From: VBDM01 sp035651815
Lineage (GTDB): Bacteria; Pseudomonadota; Gammaproteobacteria; Burkholderiales; SG8-39
Direction of reading: 5' to 3'
DNA length: 64,000 nucleotides
Assembly: GCA_035651815.1 (NCBI GenBank)
Contig: DASRFB010000036.1
Coordinates: 44,656 to 108,655 of the forward strand
Within the stretch, counting starts at the first letter, position 1. The number at the start of each line of letters is the position of its first letter. The notes beneath the pieces were generated by a model that worked only from the letters and a program-made list of their open reading frames with translations, searched no databases and was not told where the DNA came from. Both the position numbers and the translations under genes were made by a program. Below, piece after piece: positions 1 through 7,826 of this stretch.

Positions 1-930
1 ATCGGCCTGGTATGCGTACGCCTCCCGGTGCGCCGCGATGCCGGCGTCCTCGATCTCGAGCCGGCGCGGCTCGCGCTTGGGCGGCAGCGGGAGCGCGATC
101 TCGAGCACGCCGTCGCGCAGGACGGCGCGCGCCGATTCGGGCTTCGCGCCCTCGGGCAGCGGCACCGCGCGGTAGAAGCGTCCGTAGCTGCACTCCGAGC
201 GCAGCACGCCGCTTGCGCCGCGCGCGTCCTCCTTGCGCCGCTCGCCGCGGATGACGATGAGCGCGTCGTCGACGTCGATCTGCACGTCCTCGCGCCGCAC
301 GCCGGGCAGGTCGACGCTGACGATGTACTGCGGTCCGCGCCGCGAGAGCTCGACGTGCGGCACCCAGGTTCCCGGGGCTTCGAGCCCTACGCGCGGGCGC
401 GCGCGTCCGGCGAACGTCTCGAACAGGCGATCGACGTGCTCCGACGCCCTGCGCAAGGCGGCGACCGGTTCGTCCCAGGCGCCGCCGAGGCTCCGCGGCG
501 GCGGCCCGAGGTCCGCGCCGCGTCCCTCGGCGAGGCGCTTGAAGCGCGCGAGATCGCCCTCGACGCGCCGCGCCGTCAGCCCGAGCGCGTCGCCGACGTT
601 CTCGAGCACGCCCTCGGGCCCGTAGCTCATCTTCACGGTGACGCGCGTGCGCGACTCACCGAGCGGCTCGAGCTCGACCGAGCCCGAGTTCTCCGTGCCG
701 GAGACGCTCTGCCAGGCGATGCGCTGATCGGGCACCTGCTCGGTGATGCGCGCCTCCCAGCGCTTGTCCTTGCCGCCGATCTGCGCGCGCCAGTGCAGCC
801 GCGTGTCGTCCAGCCGCCGGACCTCGCGCACGCCTTCCATGAAGCGCGGGAAGTCCTCGAACCGGGTCCACTGGCCGTACAGCGCGCGCAGCGGCGCGCT
901 CACCTCGATCGAGCGCTCGATCCTCGCCAT
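1..930 (-). CDS. SRPBCC (cyclase/dehydrase-like) domain fused to Hsp20 small heat-shock domain, 3' end cut by window edge
   Basis: The frame is open from an ATG at 930 to the left edge (310 codons, no stop). Residues about 1-145 form an SRPBCC/polyketide-cyclase-2 type fold domain and closely resemble the product of the gene just upstream (shared MEGV and IGGKDK stretches). Residues about 190-310 match an alpha-crystallin/Hsp20 domain, including VDLPGVRREDVQIDVDD and a YGRFYRAVPLPEG segment. I checked that both halves are in one frame. The gene starts 7 bp after the stop of the upstream SRPBCC gene, so the two are one operon. The fusion predicts a ligand-binding or membrane-associated domain tethered to a chaperone, but its function is an inference. 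Confidence 0.85.
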   Translation of the reverse strand, partial: MARIERSIEVSAPLRALYGQWTRFEDFPRFMEGVREVRRLDDTRLHWRAQIGGKDKRWEARITEQVPDQRIAWQSVSGTENSGSVELEPLGESRTRVTVKMSYGPEGVLENVGDALGLTARRVEGDLARFKRLAEGRGADLGPPPRSLGGAWDEPVAALRRASEHVDRLFETFAGRARPRVGLEAPGTWVPHVELSRRGPQYIVSVDLPGVRREDVQIDVDDALIVIRGERRKEDARGASGVLRSECSYGRFYRAVPLPEGAKPESARAVLRDGVLEIALPLPPKREPRRLEIEDAGIAAHREAYAYQAD

Positions 931-937
931 CGCGGCA

Positions 938-1408
938 TCAACTGACCTTCTGGCCGCTGCGCACCTCGCCGCGCCACTGACCGGTCTCGCGCCCGCGGCT
1001 CTCGATGAAGTCCTTGAAGCGCTTCAGGTCGCCTTCGACGCGCCGCGACACGACGCCGGCCCAGTCGCCGACCTTCTCGGCCGCGCCCTCGGGCTCGTAG
1101 GTGAGCTTCACCGTGACGCGCGTGGCGTTGCCGCTCGCGTCCGGCTGGAAGTCGACGCGGCCCGCGTTCTCCGCGCCGGCGACCGAGCGCCAGGCGATGA
1201 TCGAGTCGGGCACCTGCTCGGTGATCACCGCGTCCCATTCCTTGTCCTTGCCGCCGATCTCGGCGTGCCAGTGCAGATGCGTGTCGTCGATCTGCTGCAC
1301 TTCCTTCACGCCTTCCATGAAGCGCGGAAACTCCTCGAACTGCGTCCACTGGTTGTACGCGGCGCGCACCGGGCAATTGACGTCGATCGATTTCTCGATA
1401 TGGGCCAT
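938..1408 (-). CDS. SRPBCC family protein (polyketide cyclase/dehydrase-like)
   Basis: The 156-residue protein starts MAHIEKSIDV, has the pattern of coenzyme-Q-binding/cyclase-type SRPBCC proteins common in stress-gene clusters, and lacks the Hsp20 extension of its downstream neighbour. The ATG at 1408 is preferred over an in-frame start at 1447 because AAAGGAAA lies just upstream and the domain begins there. It is the first gene of a two-gene leftward operon. A sigma-54-like element ends 35 bp before the start codon and a GTAAGAATTAC palindrome lies further upstream. The ligand is unknown. Confidence 0.85.
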   Translation of the reverse strand: MAHIEKSIDVNCPVRAAYNQWTQFEEFPRFMEGVKEVQQIDDTHLHWHAEIGGKDKEWDAVITEQVPDSIIAWRSVAGAENAGRVDFQPDASGNATRVTVKLTYEPEGAAEKVGDWAGVVSRRVEGDLKRFKDFIESRGRETGQWRGEVRSGQKVS

Positions 1409-1442
1409 GAGATTTCCTTTCGATGAAGGGCACCATTGCGAA

Positions 1443-1458
1443 CGCAAATTCCGTACCG
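1443..1458 (-). promoter_or_regulatory. Candidate sigma-54 promoter for the SRPBCC operon
   Basis: On the minus strand this reads CGGTACGGAATTTGCG, with GG and GC separated by exactly 10 bases as in -24/-12 RpoN promoters. It lies 35 bp upstream of the ATG at 1408. The sequence is very like the element upstream of the DUF4142 gene (7630-7645). Confidence 0.55.
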
Positions 1459-1532
1459 GTCGCCGCCGCGCGCGCGCGCCCGGCGGATCCCGGGCGGGCG
1501 CGTCCGAGCGGCACGATTTACACCGCGGTCCC

Positions 1533-1543
1533 GTAAGAATTAC
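1533..1543. promoter_or_regulatory. GTAAGAATTAC palindrome, candidate enhancer-binding site
   Basis: GTAA-GAA-TTAC is a perfect 4-bp inverted repeat around three bases. It lies between two divergent sigma-54-like promoters (74 bp from the one at 1443-1458, 45 bp from the one at 1588-1603). The same motif recurs in other intergenic regions of the window. Confidence 0.5.
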
Positions 1544-1587
1544 AGCGGCCGCCCGGCTTTGGCGCGCGGGCCGCGGTCAGCGTTTCG

Positions 1588-1603
1588 TGGAACGGGAGTT
1601 GCT
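1588..1603 (+). promoter_or_regulatory. Candidate sigma-54 promoter of the first polysaccharide gene cluster
   Basis: TGGAACGGGAGTTGCT differs from the TGGCACG-N4-TTGCT consensus at one informative base. The GC of the -12 element is about 50 bp before the ATG at 1652. Confidence 0.65.
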
Positions 1604-1651
1604 TTATATCGCTCGAATGCCGCTCTATGCATCGTCCGGCGGCGATCTCCC

Positions 1652-2743
1652 ATGACGATTCCCGCCTCCACCGAAGGACGCTCCTTGCTGCGATCGCCGG
1701 CGCCGGTGCGAGGCGCCGGGCGTCCCGCGGCGAACGACGCGCTCGTGCGCGCCGCCCCTCGGCCGAGCGTCTCGGTCGTCGTGCCGACGTGCGGCCGGCC
1801 CGCGCTGCTCGACCGGTGCCTGCGCGCGCTCGCCGCGCAGCGCGCGGACCCGGGTCCGCGCGGGATCGCATCGTTCGAGCTGATCGTCGTCGACGACCGG
1901 CCTTCGGCCGCGACCCAGCGCGCCGTGGCGCGCTGGGCGCGCCGCGCGCACCCGCTCGCGATCCGCTACATCGCCTCGACGGGACCGCACGGCCCCGCGG
2001 CCGCGCGCAACCACGGCTGGCGCGCGGCGCGCGGCGACGTCGTCGCCTTCACCGACGACGACACCGAGCCCGATCCGCGGTGGCTCCGCAACGGCCTGCG
2101 CGCGATGCGCGGCGACGTCGACGCGGCGTGCGGGCGCATCGTCATGCCGATCCCCGAGCGTCCCACCGACTACGAGCGCGACGCCCAGGGGCTCGAGCAG
2201 AGCGAGTTCGTGACGGCGAACTGCTTCTGCCGCCGGCGCGTGCTCGAGGCGCTCGGCGGCTTCGACGAGCGCTTCGGCCTCGCGTGGCGCGAGGATTCCG
2301 ACCTGCATTTCCGCCTGCTCGAGTCGGGCGCGCGCATCGCGCGCGCGGAGGACGCCGTGGTCGTGCATCCCGTGCGGCCCGCGCCCTGGGGCGTGAGCGT
2401 GCGGCAGCAGAGGAAGGTCGCGTACGACGCGCTCCTCTACAAGAAGCACCCGCGCCTGTACCGCGAGCGCATCCGCGCGCGCCCGCGCTGGGACTACTAC
2501 CTGACGGTCGCCGCGCTGCTCGCGCTCGCGCTCGGGCTCGCGTCGGGCGAGCCGGGCGTCGCGGCGGGCGCCGGGCTCGCGTGGCTCGCGCTCACCGCGC
2601 GCTTCTGCGCCGCGCGCCTGCGCGGCGCGTCGAAGGCTCCCGCGCACGTGCTCGAGATGATGATCACCTCCGCCGCCATCCCGCCGCTCGCCGTCTTCTG
2701 GCGCGCGGTCGGCGCCTGGCGCTACCGCGTGGTGTTCGGCTAG
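1652..2743 (+). CDS. Family 2 glycosyltransferase (GT-A fold)
   Basis: The 363-residue protein has a GT2 domain over residues about 30-250. VSVVVPTC begins the nucleotide-binding region, VVDDRPS follows, and FTDDDTEPD is the DXD metal/nucleotide-sugar motif. The AWREDSDLHFRL segment resembles the acceptor-site ED motif. The C-terminus has two or three hydrophobic stretches (about residues 285-350) that could anchor it to the inner membrane. The start at 1652 sits after a sigma-54-like promoter; an upstream in-frame extension is Arg-rich and lacks domain character. It is the first gene of a tightly packed polysaccharide cluster. Donor and acceptor sugars cannot be read from the sequence. Confidence 0.9.
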   Translation: MTIPASTEGRSLLRSPAPVRGAGRPAANDALVRAAPRPSVSVVVPTCGRPALLDRCLRALAAQRADPGPRGIASFELIVVDDRPSAATQRAVARWARRAHPLAIRYIASTGPHGPAAARNHGWRAARGDVVAFTDDDTEPDPRWLRNGLRAMRGDVDAACGRIVMPIPERPTDYERDAQGLEQSEFVTANCFCRRRVLEALGGFDERFGLAWREDSDLHFRLLESGARIARAEDAVVVHPVRPAPWGVSVRQQRKVAYDALLYKKHPRLYRERIRARPRWDYYLTVAALLALALGLASGEPGVAAGAGLAWLALTARFCAARLRGASKAPAHVLEMMITSAAIPPLAVFWRAVGAWRYRVVFG

Positions 2744-2763
2744 GCGAGCAGCCAGGTGATCGC

Positions 2764-3768
2764 GTGAACGCGCCGCTGCCGAAGTTCCTCCAGCTCGAGC
2801 CCGTCGGCCAGTGCAACCTGCGCTGCCGCATGTGCCCGATCCAGTTCCGCACCGACGGCTCGCCCGGCGGGCCGCCCGCCTTCATGAGCTACGAACTGTT
2901 CTGCCGCCTGGTCGACGGCTTTCCCGCGCTCACCGAGCTGCACCTGCAGGGCCTCGGCGAGCCGCTCATGCACCCGCGCTTCTTCGACATGGTGCGCTAC
3001 GCGAGCTCGCGCGGGATCGAGGTCTCGACCAACACGAACATGACCGTGCTCTCGGAGCGCCGCGCCGAGGAATGCGTGACGAGCGGCCTCGCGCGCGTGC
3101 ACGTCTCGCTCGACGGGGCGACCCCCGCGACTTACGAGTACATCCGCGAGCGCTCGCGCTTCGAGCGCGTGCTGCGCAACCTGCGGCGCCTCGCCGAGGC
3201 GAAGGCGCTCCTCGGCGGCGCGCGTCCCGAGATCCGCCTGGTCGCGGTCGCGATGCGCCGCAACCTCGACGAGCTGCCGGCGCTCGTACGCCTCGCGCAC
3301 GAGCTCGGCATCGCGCACGTCTCGGTGCAGCACCTGTGCCACGACTTCGGCGAGTCGAGCCTGCCCGAGCGCTACCGGCCGATGCGCGCCTTCGTCGAGG
3401 ACGAGACGCTCCTGCACGTGGACCCCGAGCGCGTGCGCCGCATATTCGACGAAGCGCGCGGCGCCGCCGCGGAGCTCGGCGTCGCGCTGCGGCTGCCCAA
3501 CGTGCGCCCGCGCGGGCACGGCGCGGCGGTCCCCGGGCGCTCGCGCTGCGACTGGCCCTGGCGCGGCGCGTACGTCAGCTACTCGGGCGAGGCGATGCCG
3601 TGCTGCATGGTGGCGACGCCCGACCGCATCAACTTCGGCAGCATGGCGAAGCTGGGCGTCGCCGAGGTCTGGAGCAACGAAGCGTACGCGGAGTTCCGGC
3701 GCCGGCTCGAGTCCGACGACCCGCCCGAGATCTGCCGCAGCTGCGCCGTCTACCATGGGACCTTCTAG
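2764..3768 (+). CDS. Radical SAM protein with SPASM-type C-terminal cysteines
   Basis: The 334-residue protein uses a GTG start. The CNLRCRMCP motif near residue 20 supplies the CX3CX2C site for the radical 4Fe-4S cluster. C-terminal cysteines in CDWPW, MPCCM and CRSC fit a SPASM/twitch auxiliary cluster. The LQGLGEPLMHP and VHVSLDGAT segments are typical of this superfamily. Enzymes of this type modify peptides or sugars, and here the context between glycosyltransferases suggests a carbohydrate or lipid-linked substrate (inference). It begins 20 bp after the upstream glycosyltransferase. Confidence 0.85.
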   Translation: MNAPLPKFLQLEPVGQCNLRCRMCPIQFRTDGSPGGPPAFMSYELFCRLVDGFPALTELHLQGLGEPLMHPRFFDMVRYASSRGIEVSTNTNMTVLSERRAEECVTSGLARVHVSLDGATPATYEYIRERSRFERVLRNLRRLAEAKALLGGARPEIRLVAVAMRRNLDELPALVRLAHELGIAHVSVQHLCHDFGESSLPERYRPMRAFVEDETLLHVDPERVRRIFDEARGAAAELGVALRLPNVRPRGHGAAVPGRSRCDWPWRGAYVSYSGEAMPCCMVATPDRINFGSMAKLGVAEVWSNEAYAEFRRRLESDDPPEICRSCAVYHGTF

Positions 3769-3772
3769 CGGC

Positions 3773-4759
3773 ATGCGGCGACTGCGGATCCTCACCTGGC
3801 ACACCCACGGCGCCTACCTGTACTACCTGACGCAGGCGCCGCACGATTTCTACGTGCTGTCGAAGCCCGAGCGTCCGCCGGGCTACGGCGGGCGCGGCGG
3901 GCAGCTGCCCTGGGGCGCGAACGTCCACGACCTGCCGGTCGATGAGGCGCGCGACGCGCAGCTCGACTGCATCGTGTTCCAGGACGATCCGCACTGGCTC
4001 GAGGACCAGCACCGCTGGCTCACGCCCGAGCAGCGGCGGCTGCCGCGCATCTACCTCGAGCACGATCCGCCGCGCGAGAGCCCGACCGACGCGCGCCATC
4101 CCGTCGACGATCCGGGCGTGCTGCTCGTGCACGTGACGCCCTTCAACGCGCTCATGTGGGACGGCGGCCGCACGCCCACGCGCGTGATCGAGCACGGCGT
4201 GATCCCGCCGCCGCGCGCCCTGTACACCGGCGACTACGCGCGCGGGATCGTCATCGTGAACAACCTCGCCCGGCGCGGGCGCAGGCTCGGCGCCGACATC
4301 TTCAAGGCCGCGCGGGCGCAGGTGCCGCTCGACCTCGTCGGCATGGGAGCGGAGGAGCTGGGCGGCATCGGCGAGATCCCGCACCGCGACATCCCGGCCT
4401 TCGCGGCGCGCTACCGCTTCCTTTTCAACCCCATCCGCTGGACGAGCCTGGGGCTCGCGGTGATCGAGGCGATGATGGCGGGCGTGCCGGTCGTGGGCCT
4501 CGCGACCACCGAGATGGCGCGCGCGATCGAGAACGGCGTGTCCGGGTGGGTCGACACCAGCCCGGCGCGCCTCGTGGAGCGCATGCGCGCGCTGCTCGCC
4601 GACCGCAACCTCGCGCGCGCGCTCGGCGCGGGCGCCCGCCGGCGCGCGATCGAGCGCTTCGGCATCGAGCGCTTCGTGCGCGACTGGAACGCCGCCTTCG
4701 CGCAGGTGACCGGCGACCGCGCCCCGGTCGCGGAGGGCCAGGTCGCGCACGCGGCGTGA
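3773..4759 (+). CDS. Glycosyltransferase, GT4-like (GT-B fold)
   Basis: The protein of about 328 residues begins MRRLRILTWHTHGAYLYYL. Its C-terminal half has the GT-B pattern: IVIVNNLARRGRRLG, then FNPIRWTSLGLAVIEAMMAG, where the Glu in the GLAVIEA region corresponds to the E-X7-E nucleotide-sugar site of GT4 enzymes. An ATG at 3755 overlapping the preceding gene by 14 bp is an alternative start. The N-terminal half is atypical and includes an FQDDPHWLEDQ segment. Context supports a role in glycan assembly. Confidence 0.8.
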   Translation: MRRLRILTWHTHGAYLYYLTQAPHDFYVLSKPERPPGYGGRGGQLPWGANVHDLPVDEARDAQLDCIVFQDDPHWLEDQHRWLTPEQRRLPRIYLEHDPPRESPTDARHPVDDPGVLLVHVTPFNALMWDGGRTPTRVIEHGVIPPPRALYTGDYARGIVIVNNLARRGRRLGADIFKAARAQVPLDLVGMGAEELGGIGEIPHRDIPAFAARYRFLFNPIRWTSLGLAVIEAMMAGVPVVGLATTEMARAIENGVSGWVDTSPARLVERMRALLADRNLARALGAGARRRAIERFGIERFVRDWNAAFAQVTGDRAPVAEGQVAHAA

Positions 4760-5298
4760 GCGGGCCGGCGGTGAGGCTGAACCTGGGCTGCGGCCCGAAC
4801 GCCGCGCCGGGGTGGCTCAACATCGACGTCGAGCCGGTCGCGGGTGCGGTGCGGGGCGACGTGCGCGCGGGACTGCCGCTCGCGGACTCGAGCGTCGACT
4901 GCATCGCCGCGATCCACGTCCTGCAGGACCTGCCCTACCCCGAGCTCCTGTCCGCGCTCGCCGAGATGCGCCGCGTGCTCAAGCCCGAGGGCGTTCTGCG
5001 GCTCGCCGTGCCCGACCTCGACCGCGCGATCCGCGCCTATCTCGCCGGCGACCGGGCGTACTGGTACGTGCCCGACGAGCACGCGAAGAGCGCCGGCGCC
5101 AAGCTCGTGACGCAGATCGTCTGGTACGGCTCGGTGCGCACGCCGTGCAACTGGGACTTCGTGCGCGAATGGCTGCTCGCGGCGCGCTACCGCGACGTGC
5201 GGCGCTGCGCGTTCGGCGTGACGCACGCGCCCTTCCCCGAGCTCGCGCGCCTCGACAACCGCGAGCGCGAGAGCCTGTTCGTGGAGGCGGTGCGGTGA
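4756..5298 (+). CDS. SAM-dependent methyltransferase, class I
   Basis: The 180-residue protein starts with GTG overlapping the previous TGA (GTGA). LNLGCGPNAAPGWLNIDVEP is motif I with the acidic residue that binds the ribose of SAM. Motifs around AAIHVLQDLPYPELLSALAEMRRVLKPEG fit a methyltransferase_11 type domain. Such enzymes are frequent in exopolysaccharide clusters and may methylate a sugar or lipid carrier (inference). Confidence 0.85.
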   Translation: MSGPAVRLNLGCGPNAAPGWLNIDVEPVAGAVRGDVRAGLPLADSSVDCIAAIHVLQDLPYPELLSALAEMRRVLKPEGVLRLAVPDLDRAIRAYLAGDRAYWYVPDEHAKSAGAKLVTQIVWYGSVRTPCNWDFVREWLLAARYRDVRRCAFGVTHAPFPELARLDNRERESLFVEAVR

Positions 5299-5957
5299 GC
5301 GGGGCGCTGGTCCTCTCTCCGCATCTCGACGACGCGGTCCTCGGCTGCGGCGCGTGGATCGCGGCGCACGCGGGCGTGCGCGTGCTCACCGTGTTCGCGG
5401 GCGCGCCGAGCGCGGCGGCGCCGCCGACCGAGTGGGACGCCGCGTGCGGCTTCGCGGGCGCGGCCGAGGCGATCGCCGCGCGCCGCGCCGAGGACCGCGC
5501 CGCGCTCGAGCTGCTCGGCGCCGAGCCCGAGTGGCTCGACTGGTGCGACGATCAGTACGGCGTTCCCGCGCCCGAGGAGGCGCTCGCCGCCGACCTGCGC
5601 CGCGCGCTCGAGCGCCACGACCCGCGGACCGTGCTCGTGCCGCTCGGCCTCTTTCATCGCGACCACGAGCGCACGCACGAGGCGGCGCTCGCGCTCGTCG
5701 GCGAGCAGCGAAGCCGCGCCTGGTACGCGTACGAGGACGCGCTCTACCGCGCGATTCCCGGCCTGGTGCAGCGGCGGCTCCTCCGGCTCGGCGAGCGCCG
5801 CGTCACGGCGACGCCCGAGCCGACGCGCGGCGCGAGCGGCCGCAAGCGGCGCGCGCTCGCCTGCTACGCGAGCCAGCTGCGCGGCCTCGCGACCCCGGGG
5901 CGCCCCGGGCACGCCGACGCGCTCGCGGCCGAACGCCTATGGCGGCTGACGCTCTAG
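5295..5957 (+). CDS. PIG-L family N-deacetylase
   Basis: The 220-residue protein starts with GTG overlapping the upstream stop. SPHLDDAVLGCG is the PIG-L metal-binding motif (usually HPDDE) and HRDHERTH supplies the later metal-ligand histidines. The family hydrolyses N-acetyl groups of GlcNAc-containing substrates or related conjugates, so this gene suggests an amino sugar is deacetylated in the product. It overlaps the next gene by 19 bp. Confidence 0.85.
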   Translation: MSGALVLSPHLDDAVLGCGAWIAAHAGVRVLTVFAGAPSAAAPPTEWDAACGFAGAAEAIAARRAEDRAALELLGAEPEWLDWCDDQYGVPAPEEALAADLRRALERHDPRTVLVPLGLFHRDHERTHEAALALVGEQRSRAWYAYEDALYRAIPGLVQRRLLRLGERRVTATPEPTRGASGRKRRALACYASQLRGLATPGRPGHADALAAERLWRLTL

Positions 5958-6826
5958 CGCGCGACGCCGGCGCGCGCGTCTCGGTCGTCGTCCTCACGCA
6001 CAACCGAGCGCCCGAGCTCGCGCGCACGCTCGCCCATACGCTGGCGCTGCCCGAGCGCCCCGCCGTGATCGTCGTCGACAACGGCTCGCGCGACGGCACG
6101 GCCGACATGGTCGCCGCGCGCTTCCCCGAGGCGCGCCTCGTGCGGCTCTCCGACAACTACGGCGCCGCGGCTCGCAACGTCGGCGCGCGCGCGGCGCGCA
6201 CGCCCTACGTCGCGTTCTGCGACGACGACACGTGCTGGCAGCGCGGATCGCTCGCGCTCGCCGGGCGGCTGCTCGATGCGCATCCGCGCGTCGCGGTGCT
6301 GTCGGCGCGCGTGCTCGTCGGCCCGGAGGGCCGCGAGGATCCGGCGTGCGCCGCCATGGCGGCGAGCCCGCTGCCCTCCGCGGGCCTGCCGGGACGCGCG
6401 GTCGTGGGCTTCCTCGCGGGAGCGTGCGTGTTCCGCCGCGACGCTTTCCTCGAGTCGGGCGGCTACGAGCCGCGCTTCTTCATCGGCGGCGAGGAGGCGC
6501 TGCTCGCCTACGACCTGCTCGCGCGCGGCTGGCGCATCGTCTACAGCGAGCGGCTGGTCGTGCACCATCATCCGTCGTCGTACCGGGACGCGCGCCGCCG
6601 CCGCCGGCTGCTCGCGCGCAACGCGCTCTGGGTCGCGTGGCTGCGCCGCCCGCTGCCGGCCGCGCTCGCGCGAACGGCGCGCGTGATGCTCTCCGGCATC
6701 CCCGACCGCGCCGCGATCGCCGGTTGCGTCGACGCGCTGCGCGGGCTTCCGTGGGTGCTGCGCAACCGCCGCGTGGTTCCGCCGCACGTCGAGGCGCTGC
6801 GGCGCCTCGCCGACGCCGGCGAATGA
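5939..6826 (+). CDS. Family 2 glycosyltransferase
   Basis: The 295-residue protein contains VSVVVLTHNRAPELARTL, VVDNGSRDGTADMV and FCDDDT (DXD), the standard GT-A landmarks. The LESGGYEPRFFIGGEEALLAYDL segment matches the acceptor-side motif of rhamnosyl- and galactosyl-transferase-like GT2 enzymes. The ATG at 5939 lies inside the end of the PIG-L gene, implying translational coupling. It closes the first polysaccharide cluster. Confidence 0.88.
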   Translation: MAADALARDAGARVSVVVLTHNRAPELARTLAHTLALPERPAVIVVDNGSRDGTADMVAARFPEARLVRLSDNYGAAARNVGARAARTPYVAFCDDDTCWQRGSLALAGRLLDAHPRVAVLSARVLVGPEGREDPACAAMAASPLPSAGLPGRAVVGFLAGACVFRRDAFLESGGYEPRFFIGGEEALLAYDLLARGWRIVYSERLVVHHHPSSYRDARRRRRLLARNALWVAWLRRPLPAALARTARVMLSGIPDRAAIAGCVDALRGLPWVLRNRRVVPPHVEALRRLADAGE

Positions 6827-6828
6827 AA

Positions 6829-6853
6829 AAGGCGCGGCCCGCGGCCGCGCCTT
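6829..6853 (-). terminator. Rho-independent terminator for the DUF4142 gene
   Basis: Perfect 10-bp arms (AAGGCGCGGC / GCCGCGCCTT) enclose a 5-nt loop. Read on the minus strand the stem is followed by TTTTTC, as expected 3' of the leftward gene ending at 6878. It lies just after the convergent glycosyltransferase stop. Confidence 0.75.
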
Positions 6854-6877
6854 CGATTCCCCCGCCCGCGCGGGGCG

Positions 6878-7585
6878 CTAGCCCTGAGAGGTGCTCTTGC
6901 CCTTCGCGTCCGACGCGCTCTTGTCGCGCGACGCGTTCTTCGAACCGCCCTTGGCGCCGACCTCGGCCGCGATCTGCTGCGCCTGGTTCAGGTGCTCCTG
7001 CACCACCTGCGCCGTCTTCTCGGCGAACGCCTTCAAGTCCGGGTCCTTGGCGTTCTTCGCTTCCTTCTGCAGCTCCTTCAGGTCGGCGCGGTGGTCCTTC
7101 ACCATCTGCTGCATGTAGGCCTTGTCGAACTCGGCGCCCTGCTTCTTGTCGAGGCTCTTCGCCTCGCGCTCGTGCTTGCGGTCCGCGGCGTCGGGGACGT
7201 CGACGCCCTTCGACTGCGCGAGCTGCTTCAGCTCGTCGCCCGCCTGGCCGTGATCCTGCACCATGCGCTGGCCGAACTGCTTCACCTGCTCGTTCGAGCC
7301 CTGGGTCGAGGCGAGCTTGCCGGCCTCGATCTCGGCCGCGTTGTCCTTCGCGACCTTCTCCATGAACTCGCGGTCGCGGCGCGCGAGCTTGTCGGCGGCG
7401 TCGTTCTTGCCGCCCTGGTTGTCGCGCGCGACGTTCTCCGGCGTCGGCCGCTGCGAATCCGATTGCGCCTGGTTCTGCGCGTCCGAGGACGGCGACTGCG
7501 CTTGCTGGGCGTAGCCCGCGCCGCACCAGGCGGCGGCGGCGAGGCCCGCGATGGCGAGATTGCGGGTGATGCGAGTGCGAATCAT
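6878..7585 (-). CDS. DUF4142 exported protein
   Basis: The 235-residue protein has an N-terminal signal peptide (MIRTRITRNLAIAGLAAAAW...GYAQQ) and a DUF4142 four-helix domain over residues about 65-205. Hallmarks are DREFMEKVAKDNAAEIEAGKLA, FGQRMVQDH and a second MVKDH repeat. The C-terminal tail is Lys/Ser-rich and probably disordered. DUF4142 proteins are periplasmic and often found with stress genes; their biochemistry is not established. The gene is preceded by a sigma-54-like site and the GTAAGAATTAC palindrome. Confidence 0.9.
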   Translation of the reverse strand: MIRTRITRNLAIAGLAAAAWCGAGYAQQAQSPSSDAQNQAQSDSQRPTPENVARDNQGGKNDAADKLARRDREFMEKVAKDNAAEIEAGKLASTQGSNEQVKQFGQRMVQDHGQAGDELKQLAQSKGVDVPDAADRKHEREAKSLDKKQGAEFDKAYMQQMVKDHRADLKELQKEAKNAKDPDLKAFAEKTAQVVQEHLNQAQQIAAEVGAKGGSKNASRDKSASDAKGKSTSQG

Positions 7586-7629
7586 GAGATGTCCTTCCGT
7601 GAGTGCACCGGTGAAAACGAGAACACCGC

Positions 7630-7645
7630 AGCAAGGACCGTACCG
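7630..7645 (-). promoter_or_regulatory. Candidate sigma-54 promoter of the DUF4142 gene
   Basis: The minus strand reads CGGTACGGTCCTTGCT, a GG-N10-GC element with a consensus TTGCT half, 45 bp before the ATG at 7585. Confidence 0.55.
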
Positions 7646-7710
7646 ATGCGCCTCGCCCGCGCGCGTCGCGTGCGGGCCGCGGCACGTTGTAAAAACGCGC
7701 GGGGCGCCGC

Positions 7711-7721
7711 GTAATTCTTAC
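7711..7721. promoter_or_regulatory. GTAATTCTTAC palindrome (inverse of GTAAGAATTAC)
   Basis: An exact copy, in reverse complement, of the motif at 1533-1543. It is 66 bp upstream of the DUF4142 sigma-54-like element and also upstream of the divergent phospholipase gene. A related GTAAAAA half-site lies at 7689-7695. Confidence 0.5.
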
Positions 7722-7826
7722 GCGATGAAACTCGGGCGTTGCGCCGATCGGCCCATGTCGCGGCAGCGCGACGGCCGGGCAACCGCGGTGCGCGAAAGCA
7801 GTCCAACGTGCAGCCAACCCGCATCC

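Noticed and set aside
7777..7792. GG-N10-GC element before the phospholipase gene
   Set aside because: Spacing is right but GTGC replaces TTGC and the -24 half is weak, so it is mentioned only in the gene entry.
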